The position numbers and the translations under genes are program-made. Of a stretch of DNA of 42,551 nucleotides, positions 9,258 through 17,425 are shown piece after piece; within the stretch, counting starts at the first letter, position 1; every line of letters begins with the position of its first letter. Origin of the DNA: Candidatus Rokuibacteriota bacterium (lineage in GTDB: Bacteria > Methylomirabilota > Methylomirabilia > Rokubacteriales > CSP1-6); the NCBI GenBank assembly GCA_030647435.1, contig JAUSJX010000127.1:1-42551 (forward strand). Direction: 5' to 3'. The notes beneath the pieces were generated by a model that was given only the letters and a program-made list of their open reading frames with translations, was not told the origin of the DNA and searched no databases.

Positions 9258-10713
9258 CGCCGCGCTCGCGCTCTATCTCGGCTGGGGCTCCTGGGGGTGG
9301 CCGCTGATCCACGACGCCCCGCTCATGCACTACATCGCCTGGCTGGTGGCCCAGGGTGCCGTCCCCTACCGCGACGTCTTCGACATGAACGTGCCCGGCG
9401 TCTACCTGCTGCACCTGGGCGTGATCACGCTGCTGGGTGAGGGCGATCGCGCCTGGCGGCTCTTCGACTTTGCGTGGCTCGCCCTCACGGCGGCGGCGCT
9501 CTTCGGCTTCTCGCGACGCATGGGCGATGCGTGGAGCGGGCTCGGCGCGGCGCTCCTCTTCATCCTCTATCACCTCTCCGGCGGGGCCTGGCGGGCGGGG
9601 CAGCGCGATTTTCTGCTCACGCTCTTCCTCGTCCTGGCCGCGTGGGGAGCGGCGCGCGCCTGGGAATCGGGCGGCGCGCGGGCGCCCCTTCTCTGGGGAG
9701 GGCTTGCCGCCGGCGCGGGGGTCATGGTCAAGCCCCAGGCCGCGCTCTTCTGGATCGCGTGCGCCGGCGTCGCGGCGCTCGGCGCCGTGGGCTCGGGCGC
9801 GATGCGCGCGCTCGGGCATTGGTGCGCGGCGGGGCTCGCCGTGCCCGTCCTCGTGATGGGCTGGCTCGCGTGGCACGGCGGGGCAGGGCCCTTTGTGTCC
9901 ATCGTCACGGGTTACGTCCTGCCGCTCTACAGTCGCGTCGGGCGCGTCTCGGTGTGGGAAGGGCTCCGCTGGCACGTTTACGGCTGGCAGATATGGAGTT
10001 GTCTCATCGCGCTCGGCCTTCTGGGTTTCGCGCGCCGCCCTTCGCCGGCGTACGGCATCCGCCGCTGGCTCGCCCTGCTGGGCGCCGTCTACGGCTTCGT
10101 GCATTTCGCCGCTCAGGGCAAGGGGTGGGAGTACCACAGCTATCCCTTCGCGGTCTTCGTCTGCGCTCTCGCGTCGCTTCCGCTCGCCGCGCGGGTGACG
10201 CAGGCCCAGCCCTCACGCTGGGATGCCGCGCCCGCGCTCTCCCGCGCGCTCACGTGCGCCCTCCTCGTGGTTGCCGTGGCGCTCCTGGGCGCCAAGGGCG
10301 CGGCCGCGGCCGACGCGCCGTGGATCGCCGACAAGGCCCGCCGCGTCTCGGCTCTCGCGCGCGACCTGGAGCGTCTGGCGGGCGCGGGCCCGGTGCAGGT
10401 GATGGACGTAAGCGAGGGCGGGGTGCACGCCCTCCTGCGCCTGCACCTCCGCCAGCCGACACGCTTCCTCTACGACCTCCACTTCTTCCACGACGAAGGC
10501 GACGCCCGCATCCAGGCGCTTCGCGACGAGGTCGCGCGCGACCTCGAGCGCGGCAGGCCCACGGCCGTCGTCGTCTTCAAGGACACGTGGCGCCGTCCCG
10601 GCTACGAGCGGCTCGACGGATTCCCAGCCGTGGCGGGGCTCCTCGCGCGGGACTACAAGCTCGCCGTCGAGGGTGACGGCTACAGGATCTATGCGCAGCG
10701 AGCCAGTCCTTAA
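9235..10713 (+). CDS. Membrane (GT-C type) glycosyltransferase-like protein
   Basis: The 492-residue protein has about ten hydrophobic segments and a C-terminal soluble part (about 370-492). After the first helix comes a loop with an acidic residue (HDAPLMHY) and then GAVPYRDVFDMNVPG. This layout is seen in GT39/ArnT-like polytopic glycosyltransferases, which use lipid-linked sugar donors on the outer face of the inner membrane. Neither donor nor acceptor can be told. The likely TTG start lies inside livG (23-nt overlap; a second TTG is at 9247), and the next gene overlaps its end by 23 nt, so it appears built into the liv operon. The family call is by layout, not close similarity. Confidence 0.65.
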   Translation: MKLILAASAALALYLGWGSWGWPLIHDAPLMHYIAWLVAQGAVPYRDVFDMNVPGVYLLHLGVITLLGEGDRAWRLFDFAWLALTAAALFGFSRRMGDAWSGLGAALLFILYHLSGGAWRAGQRDFLLTLFLVLAAWGAARAWESGGARAPLLWGGLAAGAGVMVKPQAALFWIACAGVAALGAVGSGAMRALGHWCAAGLAVPVLVMGWLAWHGGAGPFVSIVTGYVLPLYSRVGRVSVWEGLRWHVYGWQIWSCLIALGLLGFARRPSPAYGIRRWLALLGAVYGFVHFAAQGKGWEYHSYPFAVFVCALASLPLAARVTQAQPSRWDAAPALSRALTCALLVVAVALLGAKGAAAADAPWIADKARRVSALARDLERLAGAGPVQVMDVSEGGVHALLRLHLRQPTRFLYDLHFFHDEGDARIQALRDEVARDLERGRPTAVVVFKDTWRRPGYERLDGFPAVAGLLARDYKLAVEGDGYRIYAQRASP

Positions 10714-11334
10714 CGTCATTCGCGCCTACGAGGACAAGATCGTCCGCGGCTACTGCTGGGGGCGCTTCTGGATCCTCCGCCAGCGCTTCCTCGACGAGAT
10801 CGGCCAGTACCTGCCCGAGCGCGGGCGGGTGCTCGATCTCGGCTGCGGCTTCGGCCTCTTCTCCCTCTACTACGCGAGCGTCCATCCGGGGCTGCGCCTC
10901 GAGGGGCTCGACCGCAATCCGCGCCGCATCGCCATGGCGCGGGCCGCGGCGGGCAAGCTCGGCCTCTCGAATGTCCGCTACGAGGTCGGCGACGTCATGG
11001 ACTTCCGCGGCGGTGAGAGCTTCGACGCGGCCTACATGCTCGACATTGTCCACCACATCCCGGAGGAGGCGGTGCGCCCGCTGCTCGAGCAGGTCGCCAA
11101 GATCCTGCCGCCGGGCGGCCGGCTCCTCATCAAGGACGTGGATCGCCGGCCCTTCTACAAGCGCTGGTTCACGCATGCCCTCGACAAGGTCATGGACCCG
11201 GGCACCGCCGTTCGCTATTGGGACGCCGAAGAGCTGGGGCGCCTGCTCCAGGACGTCGGATTCACGGTCCACCGCCACCTGATGGTGGACATCCTGCCGT
11301 ACCCGCACATCCTGTATGTCTGCGAGCGGCGGCC

Positions 11335-11338
<4 letters not shown>
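10691..11338 (+). CDS. Class I SAM-dependent methyltransferase
   Basis: This 215-residue soluble protein has motif I VLDLGCGFG near residue 50, an acidic residue after strand 2 (LEGLDRNPRRIAMA), motif II in EVGDVMDF and the post-motif FDAAYMLDIVHHIPEEAV. These define a Rossmann-fold S-adenosylmethionine methyltransferase. The acceptor is unknown; small molecules, lipids and sugars are all possible. The ATG at 10691 is chosen over an upstream in-frame GTG at 10673. It overlaps the glycosyltransferase gene by 23 nt and the livF start by 4 nt (GTGA), which suggests that the pair acts together, for example on a surface glycan or lipid. Confidence 0.85.
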
Positions 11339-12051
<713 letters not shown>

Positions 12052-12094
12052 TTTCTGTATCGTGTAGCGGGTTCAAAGGGGGAGAGAGACTCGA

Positions 12095-13201
12095 ATGGAT
12101 CGGTTTTTGCGGCCCAGCGGGGTCGCCTACTTCGTCGTCGCGGTCGTCTTCATCGGAGTGTTGGCCGGTCTCCCGAGCTGGGCAGCCAAGAATTCCGCCA
12201 AGGCGGCCCCAAAGGCGACCCAGGGCGCTGTAGCCGCGGTCCCGGCGGCGCCCAAGGCGCCCGCCGTCGATCACGCGGCCGGCGGGTATTCGGCTACCGC
12301 GCACCAGGAGATCCTCGATCGGGGCAAGCACATGTTTGTGCAGTACTGCGCCTCCTGTCACGGGGACGCGGGCAAGGGTGACGGGCCCGGCGGCGCCAAC
12401 CTGGCGGTCAAGCCCCAGGACCTCAGCGTGGGCGCGGTCATGAACCCGCTGCCCGATGCGTTCCTCCACCGGGTCATCGCCGAGGGGCCGCAGTCCGTCG
12501 GGCTCTCCGCGCTGATGCCGCCCTTCAAGCCCCAGCTTGGCGACCGGCAGATCAATGAGATCATCGCGTATGTCCGGACGCTGGCGCAGCCCGCCTACGA
12601 TCCCGCCAAGGTCCTGCCCGTCACGGCCACGCGCGAGGGGCCGGTGCAGCCCATCTTCTTCAGCCACGTCATCCACACGGGCTCATACCAGATCGCCTGC
12701 CAGTACTGCCACGCGGGTGCGCGCCGCAGCAGCGACGCCGGGGTGCCCTCGGTGGAGAAGTGCATGGGTTGTCACAAGATCGTGGCCGCGCAGGGCAACG
12801 AGCAGGTCCAGAAGCTCCACGGCTATTGGAACAAGCAGCAGCCGATCCCGTGGGTGCGGGTCTTCAGGATCCCGGAGTACGCGCAGTTCCCGCACAAGAA
12901 TCACATCCAGGCGGGGCTCGTCTGCCAGACCTGCCACGGCCGCATCGAGGCGATGGAGCAGGTGCACGCCACGACGGGCCAGAACACCATCAACGACCTG
13001 ATGAACCTGGCGGCCATGCCCGTGCCGGGGCCCAAGCTGACCATGGGCTGGTGCGTCGAGTGCCACCGCGCCGTGAACGAGAAGGGCGTGCAGGCGGTGC
13101 AGCCGACGCCCGATGCGTGGGGCGCGGCGCCGCGGCCGGCGACGGCCGACGACACGAAGAAGCGCAACGCGCCGCTCGAGTGTGTCGCCTGCCACCACTG
13201 A
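12095..13201 (+). CDS. Hexaheme cytochrome c: class I cytochrome domain fused to an ActA-like pentaheme domain
   Basis: An N-terminal membrane anchor or signal (FVVAVVFIGVLAG) is followed by six CxxCH haem sites at Cys85, 202, 223, 277, 320 and 363. The first lies in a class I cytochrome c domain (CASCHGDAGKGDGPGG, with Met in ALMPPFK as possible sixth ligand). The other five sit in a multiheme domain with distal-His segments FSHVIH and FPHKNH, resembling the pentaheme ActA subunit of alternative complex III. The last haem site is at the very C-terminus (CVACHH). The protein would carry electrons on the periplasmic side. The other complex III subunits are not in the window. It starts 43 bp after livF. 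Confidence 0.85.
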   Translation: MDRFLRPSGVAYFVVAVVFIGVLAGLPSWAAKNSAKAAPKATQGAVAAVPAAPKAPAVDHAAGGYSATAHQEILDRGKHMFVQYCASCHGDAGKGDGPGGANLAVKPQDLSVGAVMNPLPDAFLHRVIAEGPQSVGLSALMPPFKPQLGDRQINEIIAYVRTLAQPAYDPAKVLPVTATREGPVQPIFFSHVIHTGSYQIACQYCHAGARRSSDAGVPSVEKCMGCHKIVAAQGNEQVQKLHGYWNKQQPIPWVRVFRIPEYAQFPHKNHIQAGLVCQTCHGRIEAMEQVHATTGQNTINDLMNLAAMPVPGPKLTMGWCVECHRAVNEKGVQAVQPTPDAWGAAPRPATADDTKKRNAPLECVACHH

Positions 13202-13280
13202 TCTAACGTCGAAGGCCTCCCCCTCATTCTCTCAGCCCTCGCCTCGCCGCTCGAGGCGAGTGTCTCAGCTCGAACTTCGG

Positions 13281-13306
13281 CCCTCTCCCCCTCGCGGGGG
13301 AGAGGG
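13281..13306. repeat. Hairpin CCCTCTCCCC-type inverted repeat, copy 1
   Basis: CCCTCTCCCCC pairs with GGGGGAGAGGG around a short loop. A second near-identical hairpin follows 14 bp downstream. They lie between the cytochrome gene and the PhzF-like gene and could end cytochrome transcription or be REP-like extragenic repeats. A T-rich tract follows (TTTCTGTTTGT). Confidence 0.6.
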
Positions 13307-13320
13307 TTTCTGTTTGTCCC

Positions 13321-13343
13321 CCCTCTCCCCTCAGGGGAGAGGG
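13321..13343. repeat. Hairpin CCCTCTCCCC-type inverted repeat, copy 2
   Basis: CCCTCTCCCC pairs perfectly with GGGGAGAGGG around TCA. It shares its stem sequence with the hairpin at 13281-13306, so the two together are a tandem repeat of one palindromic unit. It ends 30 bp before the next gene. Confidence 0.6.
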
Positions 13344-13373
13344 TAGGGTGAGGGGTGGTGTACGATAGCCGCC

Positions 13374-14285
13374 GTGCCCGCGCGCTCCTACCGCTTCGTG
13401 CAGGTGGATGTGTTCACCGACCGCGCTTTCACCGGCAACCCGCTCGCGGTCTTTTTCGACGGGCGCGGCCTTGACGACGCCGTGATGCAGCAGATCGCGC
13501 GCGAGATGAACCTCTCCGAGACGGTCTTTCTCTTCCCGCCCTCGCGTCCCGACTGCGCCGCCGCGCTCCGGATCTTCACGCCTGCGCGCGAGGTGCCCTT
13601 CGCGGGTCATCCCAGCGTCGGCACGGCGTGGGTGCTGGCCGCGCATGGAATGGCGCCCCCGGGCGCGGCGCGCTTCGTCCTCGAGGAGAAGATCGGCCCG
13701 GTACCCGTGGAGGTCGAGGGCAATCCCGCGCGGCCGGATTTCATCTGGATGAAGCACCCGGGCGCGACCTTCGACCCCGCGCTCGAGAACCGCGACGCGG
13801 TGGCGCGGGCTCTCGGCCTCGCGGAGGCCGATCTTCTTCCCGGCGCGCCCATCCAGCCAGGCTCCACGGGCAACAAGTTCTTGTTCGTCCCGCTGCGCGA
13901 CAAGGCGGCGGTGGACCTCGCCGTCCTCGCCGTCCGCGCCCTCCTCGAGGCCATGGGCCACCTGCCGCACCTGGGCATCTTCGTGTTCGCCCCGGATCCC
14001 GATCCCGCCGCCGGCCGGGTCTACTCGCGCATGTTCGCGCCCCACACCTCGGGTGTCCCCGAGGACCCGGCGACGGGCTCGGCGAGCGGCCCGCTCGGCG
14101 CCTATCTCGTGCTGAACGGCCTCGTGAGGAAGAGCGCGGAGGTCCGAATCGTGAGCGAGCAGGGAACGAAGATGGGACGGCAGAGCTTTCTCCACATCCG
14201 CCTGGCGATGCAGGGCGAGACGATCACGGGGATCCGTGTCGGGGGCGGCGTCGTGCCGGTGCTGGAAGGGGAGCTTCGGATCTAG
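13374..14285 (+). CDS. PhzF family isomerase/epimerase-like protein
   Basis: The 303-residue protein has the PhzF fold pattern: [17 protein letters not shown] at the start, the catalytic Glu49 in NLSETVF, the segment [17 protein letters not shown] and the second-lobe counterpart [16 protein letters not shown]. PhzF itself isomerises a phenazine precursor, but most relatives have unknown substrates and no phenazine genes are nearby. The GTG start has no ribosome binding site, and TACGAT ends seven bases upstream, compatible with a leaderless transcript. Its 3' end overlaps the convergent MmgE/PrpD gene by 4 bp. Confidence 0.9.
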   Translation: MPARSYRFVQVDVFTDRAFTGNPLAVFFDGRGLDDAVMQQIAREMNLSETVFLFPPSRPDCAAALRIFTPAREVPFAGHPSVGTAWVLAAHGMAPPGAARFVLEEKIGPVPVEVEGNPARPDFIWMKHPGATFDPALENRDAVARALGLAEADLLPGAPIQPGSTGNKFLFVPLRDKAAVDLAVLAVRALLEAMGHLPHLGIFVFAPDPDPAAGRVYSRMFAPHTSGVPEDPATGSASGPLGAYLVLNGLVRKSAEVRIVSEQGTKMGRQSFLHIRLAMQGETITGIRVGGGVVPVLEGELRI

Positions 14286-15634
14286 CTGAGGATCGCGGTC
14301 AGGCTGCGGAGGTCGGGGCAGCCGTCGAGACCTTCGACCATCTCGCGTACCGACTCGACGCGGTCCTCGGACAGAACGATACGCGCGCAGTCCCTGAACT
14401 TCTCCCTCAGCTGATCCATCGAGAGCGGCAGGTCCGGGTGTCCCGGCACGGCCCTGGGCGCGATGGCCAACTCCCGCCCGTCACGCAGGCGCACTGTCAT
14501 GCGCGTCCACATGTGGCGCTCCAGGTCCCCCGGGATCGTTGGGTCTACGACCACGCGCACGCGCTTCATCAGCCCCGTGATGGCCGGATCGTCCGTCTTG
14601 CCGTCGCGGAACGTCGCGATGCCGACCCACCCCTCGCAGAGCGCCGCGGCCGCCGTGAACTCGCCCGAGAACTTGGCCTCGAGGCCGCTCCGCGGGTTGG
14701 AGTGGATGAGGATGCGCGGGACGGCGGCGTTGACGCCCACCGTGACCCGCTCCACCTGCTCGGGAGTGATGCCGTGGGTGCGGCGCAGCTCCAGCGCGCT
14801 GTCGATGATGGAGTGCGTGCAGGCGCAGGAGGGATACGGCTTGACAGCCACGCCCGTCTTGAGGATCTTCCACGGCGCGCCGAGTGTTTCGAGCGCGCCC
14901 TCGTCGCGCTTGCCCGCGCCCAGCACCGCGAAGTAGCCCTGCGGCCCTTCGAGCGCCTGCTCCGAAGCGGAGAATCCCTCGCGCGCGAGCAAGGCCGAGA
15001 GCACGCCGCTTCTTGCCGCGTGCCCCGCGTGAAATGGCTTGGTCATGGTGCCGAAGTTTTCCTTGAGCCCCGAGGCCTGGCTGGCCGCGACGGCCAGGGC
15101 TGCGCGCGTCTGCGACGCGTCGAGACCGAGGAGACGCGCCGCCGCCGCCGCCGCGCCCATCGTGCCGAGCGTGCCGGTGGCGTGGAAGCCCTTTTCGTAG
15201 TGCGGTGGATTCATCACCTCGGCCAGCGTGGTTTCGACCTCGAAGCCCAGCAGGAAGGCGTGGACGAGAGCCCGGCCGTCGGCCAGCGCCAGCTCGCCCG
15301 CCGCCAGCGCCGCCGAGAGCACGGGCGCCGACGGGTGGCCCATCATGGCGAAGTTGGTGTCGTCGAAGTCGAGCGCGTGCGCCGCCGTGCCGTTGGCGAG
15401 CGCGGCCCACACGGCGCCGGTGCGGAGTGACGTGCCGACCACCGTGGCGAGAGGCGCGCCGCCCTCTGACCGGGCGATCTCCGTCACGATGCGGGCCGCC
15501 GGCTCGACCGAGCCCGCGAGCATGACCCCCAGGCAATCGAGGATGGCCCGGCGGGCCGCGTCCACGGCCTCGGCGGGGCAGTCCTCCCAGCGGCTCTTGG
15601 CGACGAACTCGGCGACCGTCGAGGTGGCGCGCAT
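14282..15634 (-). CDS. MmgE/PrpD family protein (2-methylcitrate dehydratase-like)
   Basis: The 450-residue protein matches the MmgE/PrpD family, whose known members dehydrate 2-methylcitrate or decarboxylate cis-aconitate. Landmarks are the AHALDFDDTN segment near residue 85, GHPSAPVLSAALA, GLKENFGTMTKPFHAGHAA and KPYPSCACTHSIIDSA, all in family order. No other methylcitrate-cycle genes are beside it, and broad relatives act on other hydroxyacids, so the exact substrate is open. TGTGATAGG lies about 12 nt before the ATG. It is divergent from the exported-protein gene that follows. Confidence 0.9.
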   Translation of the reverse strand: MRATSTVAEFVAKSRWEDCPAEAVDAARRAILDCLGVMLAGSVEPAARIVTEIARSEGGAPLATVVGTSLRTGAVWAALANGTAAHALDFDDTNFAMMGHPSAPVLSAALAAGELALADGRALVHAFLLGFEVETTLAEVMNPPHYEKGFHATGTLGTMGAAAAAARLLGLDASQTRAALAVAASQASGLKENFGTMTKPFHAGHAARSGVLSALLAREGFSASEQALEGPQGYFAVLGAGKRDEGALETLGAPWKILKTGVAVKPYPSCACTHSIIDSALELRRTHGITPEQVERVTVGVNAAVPRILIHSNPRSGLEAKFSGEFTAAAALCEGWVGIATFRDGKTDDPAITGLMKRVRVVVDPTIPGDLERHMWTRMTVRLRDGRELAIAPRAVPGHPDLPLSMDQLREKFRDCARIVLSEDRVESVREMVEGLDGCPDLRSLTAILS

Positions 15635-15670
15635 GGGCCGAGCCTATCACAGGTCTGCTATCATCGCCCG

Positions 15671-17023
15671 GTGACCATGAGGCCGGTGACTTTGGTGCTG
15701 CGGTTTGCGCTGCTCGCCGCGCTGGTGCTCGCGCCCGCTCACGCGCACGCGCAGATCTTCATCGCCTCGCGCCCCGATCCGCCCTTCGCCATCGGCCCGC
15801 TGAGCATTCGCGCAACGGTCACGCCCTCGCTGACCCCGGTTGACCTGGAGGTGCGCTGGGCCCTCGACATCCCGGCGGGCAAGAGCCGCGCGGGGATCGA
15901 GCAGGACATCTTCCTCCTCTGGCCCGGCGAGGTCACGAACCCGCATGGCCGCGCGGCGGGGGACAAGGCGCTGGCGCAGTTCGTCGAGAAGCGAGGTTTT
16001 ACAGTCGTCGGCGACGGCCGCCTGCCGCTCTACGCCCAGAACATCTACGCCGAGGGGGTCGAGGCCGCGCCCAAGCCCGTCGGCGAGGCGATCTACGTCA
16101 CGTTCGTCCAGGACAGCCACGCGCTGGGCCTGAGCCCGGCGGCAACGTGGATCCGCATCCCCTGGACACCGCAGATGGCCAACGTCACCTACATGATGAG
16201 CCTGCTCATGCGCGTGGGCGGCGTCATCAAGCCGCGCCAGCTCCCCTGGTACGAGAGCGTCTTCACCGGCGAGCGCCACCAGTTCTCGCTGTCGTTCAAC
16301 GAGGTGCGCGACCGGCCGATCTTCCCCATGTACGCGGAGCACCGCAACCGCGCGGTCCGCCTGGCCGAGGCGCCCGCCGAGCTGGTGGTGCACTTCACGC
16401 ACGCGGAGCAACTGCGGATCGAGCAGGTGTATCCGCCGACGAGCATCCGCCGGCTCAGCGAGACGCTCGAGAGCACGGAAGTGGTCTCGCTCTTCATGGG
16501 CGCCGCCGAGGGCATCGTGCCCCAGCACATGACCGTGCAGTTCGGGTACTTCTCGCGCCTCCAGGGGCTGATGATCGTGCTGATCCCGCTCCTGCTGCTG
16601 GCCGCGGGCCCCGCGCTCGGTCCTGCCATCGGGCGCGCGCTGCCCGGTCTGCTGGCGCGGGTGCGGGCGCGGCTGCATCTGGGCGCGTCGGAGGCGAGTC
16701 TGCGGGCGCGCGGGGTGGTGCTCGGGCCCGAGACGCTCGACCGCATCGTGCCGGGCAAGACCTCGCGCGAGGATGTCTTGCGGCTGTGCGGGAGGGAGGT
16801 CGAGGAGGAGGAGCGGCGCGACCAGCCCGATCGACGCGTTCTCATCTACCGCGGCTGGCGCGCCGTGCCCGAGACGCGCCGACGCATGAAATGGATCGCC
16901 ACCGTCGAGGCGTGGGAGATCTTCGCGCAAGAGGCGCGCATCGAGATCGAGCGCGACGTCGTCAGGGACGTCCGGGTGCTCATCCGGCGGAGCCGCGGCC
17001 CCAATCCCGAGCCGCCAGCGTAG
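15671..17023 (+). CDS. Exported membrane-anchored protein of unknown function with a BamE/SmpA-like tail
   Basis: I do not recognise the full protein (about 450 residues). It has a signal peptide (ending near AHAHAQ), a long extracytoplasmic region of about 270 residues with beta-rich sequence, one transmembrane helix (GLMIVLIPLLLLAAGPALG, about 300-318), and a charged C-terminal part. That tail contains TLDRIVPGKTSREDVLRLCG, similar to the opening of the SmpA/OmlA (BamE) fold, and ends in basic residues. Start is GTG 15671 or ATG 15677; TATCAT ends six bases before the GTG and no ribosome binding site is visible. A role in envelope maintenance is possible but unproven. Confidence 0.7.
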   Translation: MTMRPVTLVLRFALLAALVLAPAHAHAQIFIASRPDPPFAIGPLSIRATVTPSLTPVDLEVRWALDIPAGKSRAGIEQDIFLLWPGEVTNPHGRAAGDKALAQFVEKRGFTVVGDGRLPLYAQNIYAEGVEAAPKPVGEAIYVTFVQDSHALGLSPAATWIRIPWTPQMANVTYMMSLLMRVGGVIKPRQLPWYESVFTGERHQFSLSFNEVRDRPIFPMYAEHRNRAVRLAEAPAELVVHFTHAEQLRIEQVYPPTSIRRLSETLESTEVVSLFMGAAEGIVPQHMTVQFGYFSRLQGLMIVLIPLLLLAAGPALGPAIGRALPGLLARVRARLHLGASEASLRARGVVLGPETLDRIVPGKTSREDVLRLCGREVEEEERRDQPDRRVLIYRGWRAVPETRRRMKWIATVEAWEIFAQEARIEIERDVVRDVRVLIRRSRGPNPEPPA

Positions 17024-17340
17024 AGCCCGACAATAAGGACACAAAGCAGAAGAAGATGTTCTTCTTCCAGGTGGGATTCGACGCTGTGACGGAGCCGGAG
17101 CTGAAGGAGAGCCTGAACGCCATCCCGACGACCTTCCGCCTGCGTGCACCGCCTCGGCGGGTTCCTCAGCATACCGGGGAGCAGTCCAGTGGTCGGGGGA
17201 AATACATGGTGCGGCTTCTTTAGTCCCGGCGAACAGCAAAAGCAGAAAGAACTCCGGCAGACCCGCTGATCGCGCTCGGAGTGTGCCCGCCGGTTGAGGC
17301 GCTGGGTCTCAAGGACGGTTCACAAACGACCCACCGCGGC
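17024..17340. other. Intergenic stretch with only a doubtful small ORF
   Basis: No convincing gene lies here. A 55-codon plus-strand ORF (17056-17223, starting MFFFQVGFDAVTEPE) has an ATG but no clear ribosome binding site and no recognised family. Near its start is a small inverted repeat GAAGAA-GATG-TTCTTC. The stretch precedes the cyclase promoter. Confidence 0.4.
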
Positions 17341-17369
17341 TTGACCTCGCCCCGCGCGAGGACTACACT
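17341..17369 (+). promoter_or_regulatory. sigma70-like promoter of the cyclase gene
   Basis: TTGACC (17341-17346) and TACACT (17364-17369) are separated by 17 bp, matching five of six and four of six consensus bases. The site is 56 bp upstream of the cyclase GTG. Evidence is sequence only. Confidence 0.55.
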
Positions 17370-17425
17370 CCCGGAACGTTCCGTGTGGGAGATGTGCCTA
17401 TTGAGCCCGAGCGGGAGGCTGTGAC

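Noticed and set aside
17056-17223. 55-codon ORF starting MFFFQVGFDAV upstream of the cyclase
   Set aside because: No ribosome binding site, no recognised family and composition like a spacer; mentioned only as a doubtful ORF.
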